Source of the DNA: an uncultured Rhodospirillaceae bacterium
GTDB lineage: Bacteria; Pseudomonadota; Alphaproteobacteria; SP197
Reading direction: 5' to 3'
Assembly (NCBI GenBank): GCA_937880925.1
Contig: CALGGB010000135.1
Location: 1 to 46,061 of the forward strand
Length of the DNA stretch: 46,061 bases
The position numbers were made by a program, and so were the translations under genes. This document shows, one piece after another, positions 9,325 through 16,684 of this stretch. How positions within the stretch are numbered: position 1 is the first letter of the stretch; each line of letters opens with the position of its first letter. The notes beneath the pieces were generated by a model. That model was not told where the DNA came from, made no database searches, and saw only the letters and a program-made list of their open reading frames with translations.

Positions 9325-10965
9325 TCAGTCGCCGCGACGGCCGAACAGCATGGTGACGTTGATGCGGCGGTTCTCGTAGCCCGGCTTGAACACCAGGCGG
9401 CCGGTCTCATGGAACAGGTCGGAGTTGAAGAGCACGGCGCGGTTCTGCTTGTGGGGCACGATGATGGACCTGGCGCCGACCTCTTCCAGGTGCTGGCGCA
9501 CGGCGGGGGTGTCCTTGTTGTAGCGGGCGAAGTCCCACTCCATGGGCGCTTCCTTGTCCCACACCTCCAGGCCGCCGCCTTCGGGATCGAGATTGGCATC
9601 GTCCGGCGTGAGCCAGAAGTTGACGTTCACCGCGGCGGCGTCGGCATGCATGCGGATGCCAGAAAGGCGGCTGTCGTACTTGAAGGCCCAGGTCTTGCGC
9701 AGGGTGTGGGGGCCGACGATCTCCGGCATGGCAGCGCGCAGCTCGTCGGCGATCTGCAGGATCAGGGGACAGTCGAAGCCCTCCTCCTGGAAGGCGCCCA
9801 GATAGCCGTTGTCGTAGCGGAACTCGTACCAGATGGTCGATGCCAGACAGAAGCGGCGCAGGGCGGCCAGCGCTTCCGGTGTCAGCAGGCCATCGCCCCA
9901 GGCGATACCCGGCGCGCGTTCGCGATACATCGCCTCGGCCGCCTTGCCGTCGAAATCCCGGGAGACGGCGGGGCCGTCGATGCGAGCGCCCGGATCGAGA
10001 TGAATCAGGCGGTTGTACACATCGCGGATCGGCGCTGCGGCGGGCGGCAGGGGCACCATATGGGTGTCGGCCTCCGCGCTGGGCAGGGTTTCCAGCGCCA
10101 GGCGGTAGGCCGCGATCCGGGCATCCCACTCAGGCCCCAGTTTGCCTTCGTTGCGCAGCCAGGAGAGCTGCTCGATGTCGTGTTCCAGCTTGGTCCGGCT
10201 GGTCGCCACGAAGCTGTGCTCGTCGCGCATCGGCGCGCCGATCGCCCGGCGCAGGACATGGGCCTGGCGGTAGGCGGCAAAGCCGTCATCGACCTTGCCG
10301 CGGTCGATGCGCGTATTGCCCAGGTTGTGCCAGGCCGGAGCCGAGGCAGGATCGATCTCGACCGCGCGGGCAAGGTGCTGCTCGGCCTCCTCCAGGCGCC
10401 CCAGGCGGCGCAGCGCCGTGCCCAGGTTGAATGCCAGCGCGGCGCGTTCAGGCTCTGCCGTAACCAGCGGTTCGAGCAGCGCAACAGCCTCGGACGGATC
10501 GCCGTGTTCGGCGATCGCGGCCGCACGGTTGCCCGCGATCCCGGCATGGCCGGGCAGGGCCTCTGCGGCGCGCCCGAGAACATCGAGCATGGCCGTGGTG
10601 TCACCGGCGCGCCGGTGCAGGCTGGCCAGCGAAAGCCAGGCCTCGCCCTGGCGCGGATCCAGGGCGACGGCGCGCTCCAGGTCGGCGCGCGCATTCTCGG
10701 TCTCGCCCAGGCGCAGTCGCGCGGTGCCCCGGTTGCCCAGCAGATCGGCGGCGTCGGGATAACTTGCCAGCAGGGTATCGAGCTCGCCGATACCCTCCTT
10801 CAGGCGGCCCGCGCGCAGCATCATCAGCGCCAGGACACGGCGCGCGCGAGGGTCGGATTCGGCAGGCGCGCGGCAGTCCTCGATGGCGGCGTCGCGCTCA
10901 CCGGCTTCAAAGCGCGCGATGGCGGCCTGAAGGGCTTCTGCGGGATTTTGCGGTGTCTCGATCAC
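9325..10965 (-). CDS. TPR protein with C-terminal 2OG-Fe(II) oxygenase domain
   Basis: The 546-residue protein has TPR units over about residues 1-240, a linker, and a C-terminal 2-oxoglutarate/iron dioxygenase domain (about 365-546). The iron ligands are visible as His440-x-Asp442 in GIRMHADAAAVNVNF and His519 in FNSDLFHETG; Arg533 or Arg534 in ENRRINVTM is the likely 2-oxoglutarate anchor. It probably hydroxylates a protein or peptide residue, since related TPR-oxygenases act as prolyl or aspartyl hydroxylases, but the target is not known. The start is taken as GTG 10965, just before the TPR region; the open frame further upstream is not TPR-like. No strong ribosome binding site is visible, so the start is uncertain. 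Confidence 0.8.
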   Translation of the reverse strand: MIETPQNPAEALQAAIARFEAGERDAAIEDCRAPAESDPRARRVLALMMLRAGRLKEGIGELDTLLASYPDAADLLGNRGTARLRLGETENARADLERAVALDPRQGEAWLSLASLHRRAGDTTAMLDVLGRAAEALPGHAGIAGNRAAAIAEHGDPSEAVALLEPLVTAEPERAALAFNLGTALRRLGRLEEAEQHLARAVEIDPASAPAWHNLGNTRIDRGKVDDGFAAYRQAHVLRRAIGAPMRDEHSFVATSRTKLEHDIEQLSWLRNEGKLGPEWDARIAAYRLALETLPSAEADTHMVPLPPAAAPIRDVYNRLIHLDPGARIDGPAVSRDFDGKAAEAMYRERAPGIAWGDGLLTPEALAALRRFCLASTIWYEFRYDNGYLGAFQEEGFDCPLILQIADELRAAMPEIVGPHTLRKTWAFKYDSRLSGIRMHADAAAVNVNFWLTPDDANLDPEGGGLEVWDKEAPMEWDFARYNKDTPAVRQHLEEVGARSIIVPHKQNRAVLFNSDLFHETGRLVFKPGYENRRINVTMLFGRRGD

Positions 10966-11029
10966 GGCCGGACTATGCCCCGGGAGCGGGCCGCGCGGCA
11001 AGGCGATGTCGCGCCCCCAATGCAGAGAA

Positions 11030-11058
11030 CCCGGTCCCCGCACAGGGCAGGGACCGGG
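11030..11058 (-). terminator. Hairpin downstream of the DUF3501 gene
   Basis: A perfect 9-base stem (CCCGGTCCC at 11030-11038 with GGGACCGGG at 11050-11058) and an 11-base loop sit 41 bases beyond the DUF3501 stop. No U-rich tail follows on the minus strand. It may mark the end of the rubrerythrin operon or only reduce read-through into the TPR genes. Confidence 0.45.
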
Positions 11059-11098
11059 CTCGCGCGAGGCCTGTCTGCGCCGCTCGGGGCGCGGCCGT

Positions 11099-11689
11099 TC
11101 AGTCGAAATCGGCCGCGAGCGAGGCGCGGGTGGCGCCGGCGATGGCGGCGCTGTGGCCGTAGTTCTCATGCTCGATGTCGAGGGTGACACGGACGTTTTC
11201 GTCGCGGAAGGCCGCGACATCCTCGTCGGAGAAGTTGAAGACCAGGAAATGGACCGAGGACGTCTTGCCGTCGGGCGTGTTGCGCTCGGTGTCCTGCAGG
11301 GGTTCGGCGCGCACCTCGCGCTCTCCCATATGGAAGACGATCTTCTCGTCGATCCAGCCCAGCTTCTTCAGCGTCACCTCGCGGCGGCGCTCGTCGTCGA
11401 TCTCGATCATCATGGTGCAGCGCAGGTCGCGGCCCTGGGGCACCAGCGGATTGTAGGCCTCCAGCTCGTCGGCAAGCTGCTCGGGCCCGCCCTTCTCGAT
11501 GTAGAGCATCTCCTGGATCTGGTGCCACATCGTGTCGCGGTTCTCGAAGTAGAACGAGACGAAGGGGCCGACATCGACGCGGCGGTTCTGCTTGATCTCG
11601 CGCTGGCGCGCCTTGTGCGCCTTGCGCTCTGCCGTGTAGGTGGCGGTGTCGATGATGTCTTCTGGCGTGATCTGCTTCATGGCGGTCAT
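11099..11689 (-). CDS. DUF3501 family protein
   Basis: This 196-residue protein belongs to the DUF3501 family, which is regularly found next to rubrerythrin and a glycerol-3-phosphate-dehydrogenase-C-like Fe-S protein. Visible blocks are ITPEDIIDTATYTAERKAHK, RVDVGPFVSFYFENRDTMWHQIQEML and VTLDIEHENYGHSA; no Cys or obvious cofactor motif is present. The start is the ATG at 11689, preceded by AAGGA with suitable spacing. It begins 35 bases after the Fe-S oxidoreductase stop, in the same operon. The function is unknown; the conserved context suggests a partner of the rubrerythrin/Fe-S electron pathway. Confidence 0.85.
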   Translation of the reverse strand: MTAMKQITPEDIIDTATYTAERKAHKARQREIKQNRRVDVGPFVSFYFENRDTMWHQIQEMLYIEKGGPEQLADELEAYNPLVPQGRDLRCTMMIEIDDERRREVTLKKLGWIDEKIVFHMGEREVRAEPLQDTERNTPDGKTSSVHFLVFNFSDEDVAAFRDENVRVTLDIEHENYGHSAAIAGATRASLAADFD

Positions 11690-11724
11690 GGTCTTTCCTT
11701 GTGTCTGGCTCGGCGGCGGCGCCC

Positions 11725-13089
11725 TCAGGCCGCGCCACCCAGGCCGTAGGCCCGGGCGATGAGCTGGATGGGATGGGCCGCCTGGGGCGGCGGGGCGGTG
11801 CGGCCCTCGGCCTCCTCCACGCCCTGGCGGATGTGCATGCCGGCAAGCGGGCATTCCGAAACGATGTAGCCGGCGCCTTCGGGGTCGTGCTTGGCGGCAT
11901 TGCGGATCACCGGCTTGCCGACCTTCATGCCGACCTCGAAGAACTCCTTCTTCACGCCCCAGCTGCCGCCGTGGCCCGAGCAGCGCTCGACCACGTTGAC
12001 CTTGGCCTGCGGCAGCAGGCGCAGCATCTCGGCGGCCTTGGCACCCATGTTCTGGGCGCGGGCATGGCAGGCGATGTGCAGCGTGACGGGTTCGGTGACG
12101 GCGCTCATGCCCTCGACCAGACCCTCCTTCCTGGCGATCTCCATCACGTATTCGCTGGCATCCCGCGTCGCTTCGGCCAGCCGCTTGATGTCGGCATCGT
12201 CCGGGCAGATCAGCGGCCACTCGAACTTCATCATCAGGGCGCAGCTTGGCACCGGGGCGACGATGTCCCAGCCCTTGTCGACATAGGGCAGCAGCGCGGC
12301 GGCGACCTGCTTTGCGCGTTTCGTCACCTCGGCCAGATCGCCCTGCTCCATGTAGGGCATGCCGCAGCAGGCCGGATGCAGGACCTCCACCTCGACGCCG
12401 TTGTGGGCGAGCACCTGGCGGGTGGCTTCGCCGATGGCGGCATCGTTCCAGTTGGAAAAGCAGGTGGCGTAGAGCACGGCCTTGCGACCGGCGGCGGGCG
12501 CGGCCTTGTTGACGGCGACCGGTGCGGCCTTGGCGCTGGCGACAAAGCTCTTCGGGTTGAAAGCCGGCAGTTCTGCCTTGCGGTCGATGCCGGCGACCTT
12601 TTCCATGATCGGGCGGGTCAGGCCGTTGTCTCGTTTGCACGCCCAGTTGGCGAGCGGCGAAAAGGTCGTGCCGAGCTTGCCGTTGCCGTCGGTGTCGGCG
12701 AGCTTCTTGTCCATCGCACTGACTTCGCCGCGGCGGAATTCCGCATGGCGCACGCGCAGCATCAGATGGGGGAAATCCAGGTCGAACTCATGGGGCGGCA
12801 CATAGGGGCACTTCGTCATGAAGCACATGTCGCACAGGGTGCAGGCATCGATGACGGGCTGGAAATCCTTGCTCTCGACGCTGTCGAGTTCACCCGTGGG
12901 CGCCTCGTCGATCAGGTCGAACAGGCGCGGGAAGGAATCGCACAGGTTGAAGCAGCGGCGGCAGCCATGACAGATGTCGAAAACACGGCGCAGTTCGGCA
13001 TCGATCTTCTCGGGATCGGTGTACGCGGGATCCTGCCAGTCGATGGCGTGGCGGGTCGGTGCGTCGAGACTGCCTTCGCGTCGGGTCAT
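11725..13089 (-). CDS. Fe-S oxidoreductase (GlpC/HdrD-like, CCG domains)
   Basis: The 454-residue protein has two N-terminal [4Fe-4S] motifs: Cys40-x2-Cys43-x2-Cys46-x3-Cys50 (CHGCRRCFNLC) and Cys83-x2-Cys86-x2-Cys89-x4-Cys94 (CTLCDMCFMTKCP). CCG-type Cys-rich segments follow further on (HPACCGMP and ERCSGHGGSWG). This is the layout of GlpC, HdrD and LutA-like electron-transfer subunits. Between a rubrerythrin and a DUF3501 gene, its likely role is to pass electrons to rubrerythrin or a related acceptor, which is inference. It is probably cytoplasmic. A 138-base gap containing a 12-base stem hairpin separates it from the upstream rubrerythrin gene. Confidence 0.88.
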   Translation of the reverse strand: MTRREGSLDAPTRHAIDWQDPAYTDPEKIDAELRRVFDICHGCRRCFNLCDSFPRLFDLIDEAPTGELDSVESKDFQPVIDACTLCDMCFMTKCPYVPPHEFDLDFPHLMLRVRHAEFRRGEVSAMDKKLADTDGNGKLGTTFSPLANWACKRDNGLTRPIMEKVAGIDRKAELPAFNPKSFVASAKAAPVAVNKAAPAAGRKAVLYATCFSNWNDAAIGEATRQVLAHNGVEVEVLHPACCGMPYMEQGDLAEVTKRAKQVAAALLPYVDKGWDIVAPVPSCALMMKFEWPLICPDDADIKRLAEATRDASEYVMEIARKEGLVEGMSAVTEPVTLHIACHARAQNMGAKAAEMLRLLPQAKVNVVERCSGHGGSWGVKKEFFEVGMKVGKPVIRNAAKHDPEGAGYIVSECPLAGMHIRQGVEEAEGRTAPPPQAAHPIQLIARAYGLGGAA

Positions 13090-13157
13090 GATCGGTACTC
13101 GTGCCTGGCGTGATGCTGGGGAACGGGACGGCTGCGGCCACGCAGCCGGGCGAGGGA

Positions 13158-13185
13158 GAGGAAGCCCGCCGCAGCGGGCTTCCTC
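13158..13185 (-). promoter_or_regulatory. Hairpin between rubrerythrin and Fe-S oxidoreductase genes
   Basis: Perfect 12-base arms (13158-13169 and 13174-13185, core GAAGCCCGC/GCGGGCTTC) enclose a 4-base loop. There is no U-tract. It may be a partial terminator or an mRNA stabiliser that lets rubrerythrin be made in excess of the downstream electron-transfer protein. Confidence 0.55.
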
Positions 13186-13227
13186 GGCCTCAGGGTCGAA
13201 CAGGCCGGGCGGAGCCGGCCACCGGGG

Positions 13228-13647
13228 TCACTGACCCAGGGTGTCGAACGCCTTCTGGAAACGGCCGGCGTGGCTCTTCTCAGCCTTGGCCAGCGTCTCG
13301 AACCAGTCGGCGATCTCGTCGAAACCCTCGTCGCGCGCGGTGCGCGCCATGCCCGGGTACATATCGGTGTACTCGTGGGTCTCGCCCGCGATCGCGGCCT
13401 TCAGGTTCTTGTCGGTGCTGCCGATCGGCTCGCCGGTGGCCGGATCACCGGTCTCCTCGAGGAACTCGAGATGGCCGTGGGCATGGCCGGTCTCGCCTTC
13501 GGCGGTCGAACGGAACACGGCGGCCACATCGTTGTAGCCTTCGACGTCGGCCTTCTGTGCGAAATAGAGATAGCGGCGGTTGGCCTGGCTTTCGCCGGCA
13601 AACGCGGCCTTCAGGTTGTCTTCGGTCTTGGAACCGGCAAGTGCCAT
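13228..13647 (-). CDS. Rubrerythrin without rubredoxin domain
   Basis: Rubrerythrins reduce hydrogen peroxide at a diiron centre. This 139-residue protein is only the four-helix ferritin-like part; the C-terminal rubredoxin domain of classical rubrerythrin is absent. Likely ligands are Glu19 in GESQANRRY, Glu52 and His55 in EGETGH, Glu89 and Glu92 in GETHEY, and Glu123 and His126 in AEKSH. Electrons must come from another protein, and the Fe-S oxidoreductase encoded next is the natural candidate. It is the first gene of a leftward operon, and its promoter region holds an Irr-box-like palindrome (13731-13745). Confidence 0.93.
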   Translation of the reverse strand: MALAGSKTEDNLKAAFAGESQANRRYLYFAQKADVEGYNDVAAVFRSTAEGETGHAHGHLEFLEETGDPATGEPIGSTDKNLKAAIAGETHEYTDMYPGMARTARDEGFDEIADWFETLAKAEKSHAGRFQKAFDTLGQ

Positions 13648-13725
13648 GGTGTCTCTCCCTGATGGTCTGAGGCCCCGGCCAGCGGCCGGGGCAAATCAGC
13701 GCCCACGCTCGTTGCGGGCACAGGG

Positions 13726-13756
13726 ATTATTTAGAACTGTTCTAAGTTGATTGCAA
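13726..13756 (-). promoter_or_regulatory. Predicted promoter of the rubrerythrin operon
   Basis: On the minus strand a -35-like TTGCAA (13751-13756) is followed, 17 bases on, by an AT-rich -10 region TAAATAAT (13726-13733). The spacer is almost filled by the palindromic operator at 13731-13745. The rubrerythrin start codon lies about 80 bases downstream. The promoter is inferred from sequence only. Confidence 0.55.
13731..13745. promoter_or_regulatory. Irr/Fur-type operator (ICE-like palindrome)
   Basis: TTAGAAC-T-GTTCTAA is a perfect 7-base inverted repeat around one base. It matches the alphaproteobacterial Irr box (TTTAGAA...TTCTAAA), with one more matching T on the left. It lies between the predicted -35 and -10 of the rubrerythrin promoter and 57 bases beyond the stop of the Irr-type regulator gene. 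Binding there would be expected to repress. It is the only such perfect site I noticed in the window. Confidence 0.75.
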
Positions 13757-13801
13757 CCCTGCGCCCCGGCTTTTTTCACCGCAAGAGGGAACCAGCGGCC
13801 C

Positions 13802-14230
13802 TCAGCCGCGCGCGGGCGTCACGCGCACCACGACCTCGACATCCTCGATCCGCGTGCCTTCGGGCGCGTCGGGCAGGCGGCCCACCGCGATGGCATCGCC
13901 GTGGATATCGGCGAGCTCATGGGTGTGGGTGTTGAAGAAGTGATGATGGCGGCTGATGTTCGTGTCGAAGTAGGCCCGGCCCGAATCGACCACGACCTCG
14001 CGCAGCAGCCCGGCCTGGGTGAACTGGTGCAGGGTGTTGTAGACCGTCGCCAGGGACACCTGGGTGCCGGCCAGCATCGCTTCGCGGTGCAGCGCCTCGG
14101 CGGTAACGTGGCGGTCGCCGCTGCCGAACAGCAGGCCGGCAAGCTCCTCGCGCTGGCGCGTGGGGCGCAGACCGGCCGCGCGCAGGCGGTCACGGAGGGC
14201 TTCGACGGTTATGTCATGTGTCATCGTCAT
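13802..14230 (-). CDS. irr: Irr-type Fur family transcriptional regulator
   Basis: The 142-residue protein is a Fur-family repressor. It has an N-terminal winged helix (about residues 5-85, with TRQREELAGLLF and VSLATVYNTLHQFTQAGL) and a short C-terminal dimerisation domain. The HHHFF segment (residues 95-99) is the haem/metal-sensing motif typical of Irr. The CxxC zinc sites of PerR and Fur are absent. Irr senses iron through haem availability and binds ICE motifs. The rubrerythrin operon begins immediately downstream on the same strand with a matching operator. A weaker palindrome precedes irr itself. The start could be ATG 14230 or ATG 14224. Confidence 0.85.
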   Translation of the reverse strand: MTMTHDITVEALRDRLRAAGLRPTRQREELAGLLFGSGDRHVTAEALHREAMLAGTQVSLATVYNTLHQFTQAGLLREVVVDSGRAYFDTNISRHHHFFNTHTHELADIHGDAIAVGRLPDAPEGTRIEDVEVVVRVTPARG

Positions 14231-14250
14231 GACGGGGAATATAAGTGCAT

Positions 14251-14267
14251 CTTGGAATTGTTACAAG
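14251..14267. promoter_or_regulatory. Degenerate Irr-box-like palindrome upstream of irr
   Basis: CTTGGAATTGTTACAAG is an imperfect palindrome 20 bases upstream of the irr start. It matches the strong site before rubrerythrin at 12 of 16 aligned positions. It could serve autoregulation but is weak. Confidence 0.35.
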
Positions 14268-14277
14268 GTAGCGGCGA

Positions 14278-15189
14278 TCACAGATGCTTCGCCCCTTGCA
14301 TCTGGGCCACGGTGCGGGCGACGCCTTCGGAGAGCCCGATATGCCGCAGCGGGCCGATCAGGGCCTCCAGCGGTCCGGTATCGGCGGGGATGGGTTCGCG
14401 GAAGCTGCCGCCCTGGGGCGGCATGATGGCGCAGCCCGGCACGGCCTCGCCCAGCACGGCAATCAGGTCGTTCTCGTCGGTAACCTCGCTCGTCAGGTCG
14501 CAGGCGTGGAAGCCCTCGATGTCCAATGCGGCGCAGCGGGCAAAGGCCTCGGCGATCTCCTCGACGTATTCGACGCGGTGGCGCCAGCCTGTGGTCAGCT
14601 GGTGGGGCCGGCCGGCCACGACATCGGCGATCGCGGCATTGACGAAGGCGGTGGCCCCGACCTCGCGGCCCGGGCCGTAAACCACGGCCGGGCGCAGGCC
14701 GATGCTGGCGATGCCGCGGTCGCGCCAGCGCGTGGCGGCGTATTCCTCGTTCCAGTGCTTGAAGGTGCCATAGACCGTGTAGAGCGCGCCATCGGCGGCC
14801 CGCGCCGTTGCCGCGCCCGAGCTGGCATACACGACATGGCGGCAGCCCGCGTCGGCCGCGGCCTCCATCACGTTGATATGGCCGATGACGTTGATGCGGG
14901 CGCCTGCCACGGGGTCGTCCTTGCAGACCGGGATCAGCACGGCGGCCAGATGGACGACGACATCGGGCTTTGTTTCGCCGATCACGCGGGAAACCGTGGC
15001 GGTATCGGCGATGTCGCCGGCATGCCAGGCGACGGCCGCGGCGGCCTTGCTCCCGGCGATGGCGAGCAGCTTGCTGTCATCGGCCTTGCGGTCGAAGGCG
15101 GTCACCTGCCAGCCGTCCTCCAGCAGGCGTTTCACCGTCCAGGACCCCAGAAAACCGGCCGCGCCGGTCACCACGATGCGTCGCGCCAT
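14278..15189 (-). CDS. NAD(P)-dependent epimerase/dehydratase (extended SDR)
   Basis: This 303-residue extended short-chain dehydrogenase/reductase has the N-terminal nucleotide motif VTGAAGFLGSW (GxxGxxG), an HLAAV segment, and a Tyr-x3-Lys active site in YGTFK. SSG supplies the catalytic Ser region. The substrate is probably a nucleotide sugar or a small ketone/alcohol; I cannot name it. The start is ATG 15189, preceded by GGGAGGC at good spacing, rather than the upstream GTG/TTG-type starts. It is divergent from the FAD dehydrogenase, with 53 bases between their starts. The gene ends 47 bases before irr on the same strand. Confidence 0.85.
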   Translation of the reverse strand: MARRIVVTGAAGFLGSWTVKRLLEDGWQVTAFDRKADDSKLLAIAGSKAAAAVAWHAGDIADTATVSRVIGETKPDVVVHLAAVLIPVCKDDPVAGARINVIGHINVMEAAADAGCRHVVYASSGAATARAADGALYTVYGTFKHWNEEYAATRWRDRGIASIGLRPAVVYGPGREVGATAFVNAAIADVVAGRPHQLTTGWRHRVEYVEEIAEAFARCAALDIEGFHACDLTSEVTDENDLIAVLGEAVPGCAIMPPQGGSFREPIPADTGPLEALIGPLRHIGLSEGVARTVAQMQGAKHL

Positions 15190-15242
15190 GGCGAGCCTCC
15201 CCGATTGCGCGCGCAATGTAGCCTCGCGCGCGGCGGCAGGCC

Positions 15243-16673
15243 ATGATTGCCCGTCATCCCGCCATCAATCCGGACCCGACGATGCACGCCATAGCCGACG
15301 ACAGCCTCGATGCCCTGCGCAAGCTGCTGGGGCCTGGCGGCCTGCGCAGCGACGATGTCGCCGGCACGCTCGATCCCGGTATCACGACGGGCAACCTGGA
15401 TGCCGGGGTGGTGGCCTTTCCTGCAACTGTGGAAGAGATGCGCGACATCGTGCGCCTGTGCAGCGCGCGCGGCATCCCCATGGTGCCCCAGGGCGGACGG
15501 ACGGGCCTTGCGGGCGGGGCAGCGTCTTCGCCGGGGCAGCTCATCGTCTCGACCGCGCGCCTCAACCGCATCCTTGATCTCGACCCGCTGGCGGGGACCG
15601 CCGTGGTCGAGCCCGGCGTGACCCTGGGACAGCTTCAGCAAGCGGCTGCCGAACACGGTCTCTCGGTCGGCATCGACCTTGCCGCGCGCGACAGCGCGAC
15701 GATCGGCGGCATGGTTTCGACCAACGCCGGCGGCATCGAAGCCTTCCGCCACGGCACGACGCGCCAGCGGGTGCTGGGGCTGCAGGCGGTGCTGCCTTCG
15801 GGCGAGGTTTTGGACGACCTCAAGCGCGTGACCAAGGCCAACGAGGGCTACGACATCAAGCAGTTGCTGATCGGCGCGGAGGGCACTCTGGGCATCATCA
15901 CCGCCATTGCGCTGTCTCTCGTGCCGCTGCAGCCGGGCCAGGGCACGGCGCTGGTCGCCTGTCCGGGCGCGGCGGAGGCAGTGGCCCTGTTCCGCCGCCT
16001 GCGCAACGCGCCGGGGCCGGACCTGCTGGCCGCCGAAATCCTGTGGCCCGACTTCGCGCGCATCACCGCACACGGCTTGGGCCTGGATGCTCTGGTCGCC
16101 TTTGCGCCCCAGGAGAGCGTCTTCCTGCTGGTGGAGGTTGCCGGTGACAGCGCCGAGCAGGCGGCCGAACACCTTGAAATCCACCTCGCCGGGGCGATCG
16201 AGGCGGGCGAGGCGCAGGACGCGGTGCTCGCCAAGAACGCCGAGGAACGCCGCCGCATGTGGCTGATCCGCGAGGAATCCTGGGAGGCCGACAAGGCCTG
16301 GCCTCACGGCTTCTGGTACGACGTTTCCGTGCCCCAGGGCGCGCTCGACGGTTACGCCCGCGCGCTGTTCGCCCGTGCCGGTGAACTCGATCCCGCGATG
16401 AAGGTCTTTCTCTTCGGCCATCTGGGCGACGGCAACATGCACCTCACCGTCACCACGGGGAGGGAAATGCCCGAGCTGCACGATGCGGTGGATGCCGCGG
16501 TCTTTGCCGGGCTGGCCGAATGCGGCGGCTCGTTCTCGGCCGAACACGGCATCGGCCTCGAGAAACGCGCCCATCTCGCCCGCCGGGGCGATCCGGCCAA
16601 GCTCGCCCTGATGCGCACGATCAAGCAGGCGCTCGACCCGCTGGGCATCATGAATCCCGGCAAGGTGATCTGA
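15243..16673 (+). CDS. FAD-binding oxidoreductase, GlcD/D-lactate dehydrogenase type
   Basis: This 476-residue flavoprotein (462 if it starts at ATG 15282) is of the vanillyl-alcohol oxidase superfamily. It has an N-terminal FAD-binding PCMH domain with PQGGRTGLAGGA and IGGMVSTNAGGIEAFRHGTTR, and a C-terminal FAD-oxidase C domain with FGHLGDGNMHLTV, GGSFSAEHGIGLEKR and LDPLGIMNPGKV. It resembles GlcD, D-2-hydroxyglutarate and D-lactate dehydrogenases, so a D-2-hydroxyacid is the likely substrate and a quinone or ETF the acceptor. No GlcE/GlcF partner is adjacent, which favours a single-subunit dehydrogenase. Its stop lies 11 bases from that of the convergent monooxygenase gene. Confidence 0.88.
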   Translation: MIARHPAINPDPTMHAIADDSLDALRKLLGPGGLRSDDVAGTLDPGITTGNLDAGVVAFPATVEEMRDIVRLCSARGIPMVPQGGRTGLAGGAASSPGQLIVSTARLNRILDLDPLAGTAVVEPGVTLGQLQQAAAEHGLSVGIDLAARDSATIGGMVSTNAGGIEAFRHGTTRQRVLGLQAVLPSGEVLDDLKRVTKANEGYDIKQLLIGAEGTLGIITAIALSLVPLQPGQGTALVACPGAAEAVALFRRLRNAPGPDLLAAEILWPDFARITAHGLGLDALVAFAPQESVFLLVEVAGDSAEQAAEHLEIHLAGAIEAGEAQDAVLAKNAEERRRMWLIREESWEADKAWPHGFWYDVSVPQGALDGYARALFARAGELDPAMKVFLFGHLGDGNMHLTVTTGREMPELHDAVDAAVFAGLAECGGSFSAEHGIGLEKRAHLARRGDPAKLALMRTIKQALDPLGIMNPGKVI

Positions 16674-16684
16674 AAGCCGCGGCC

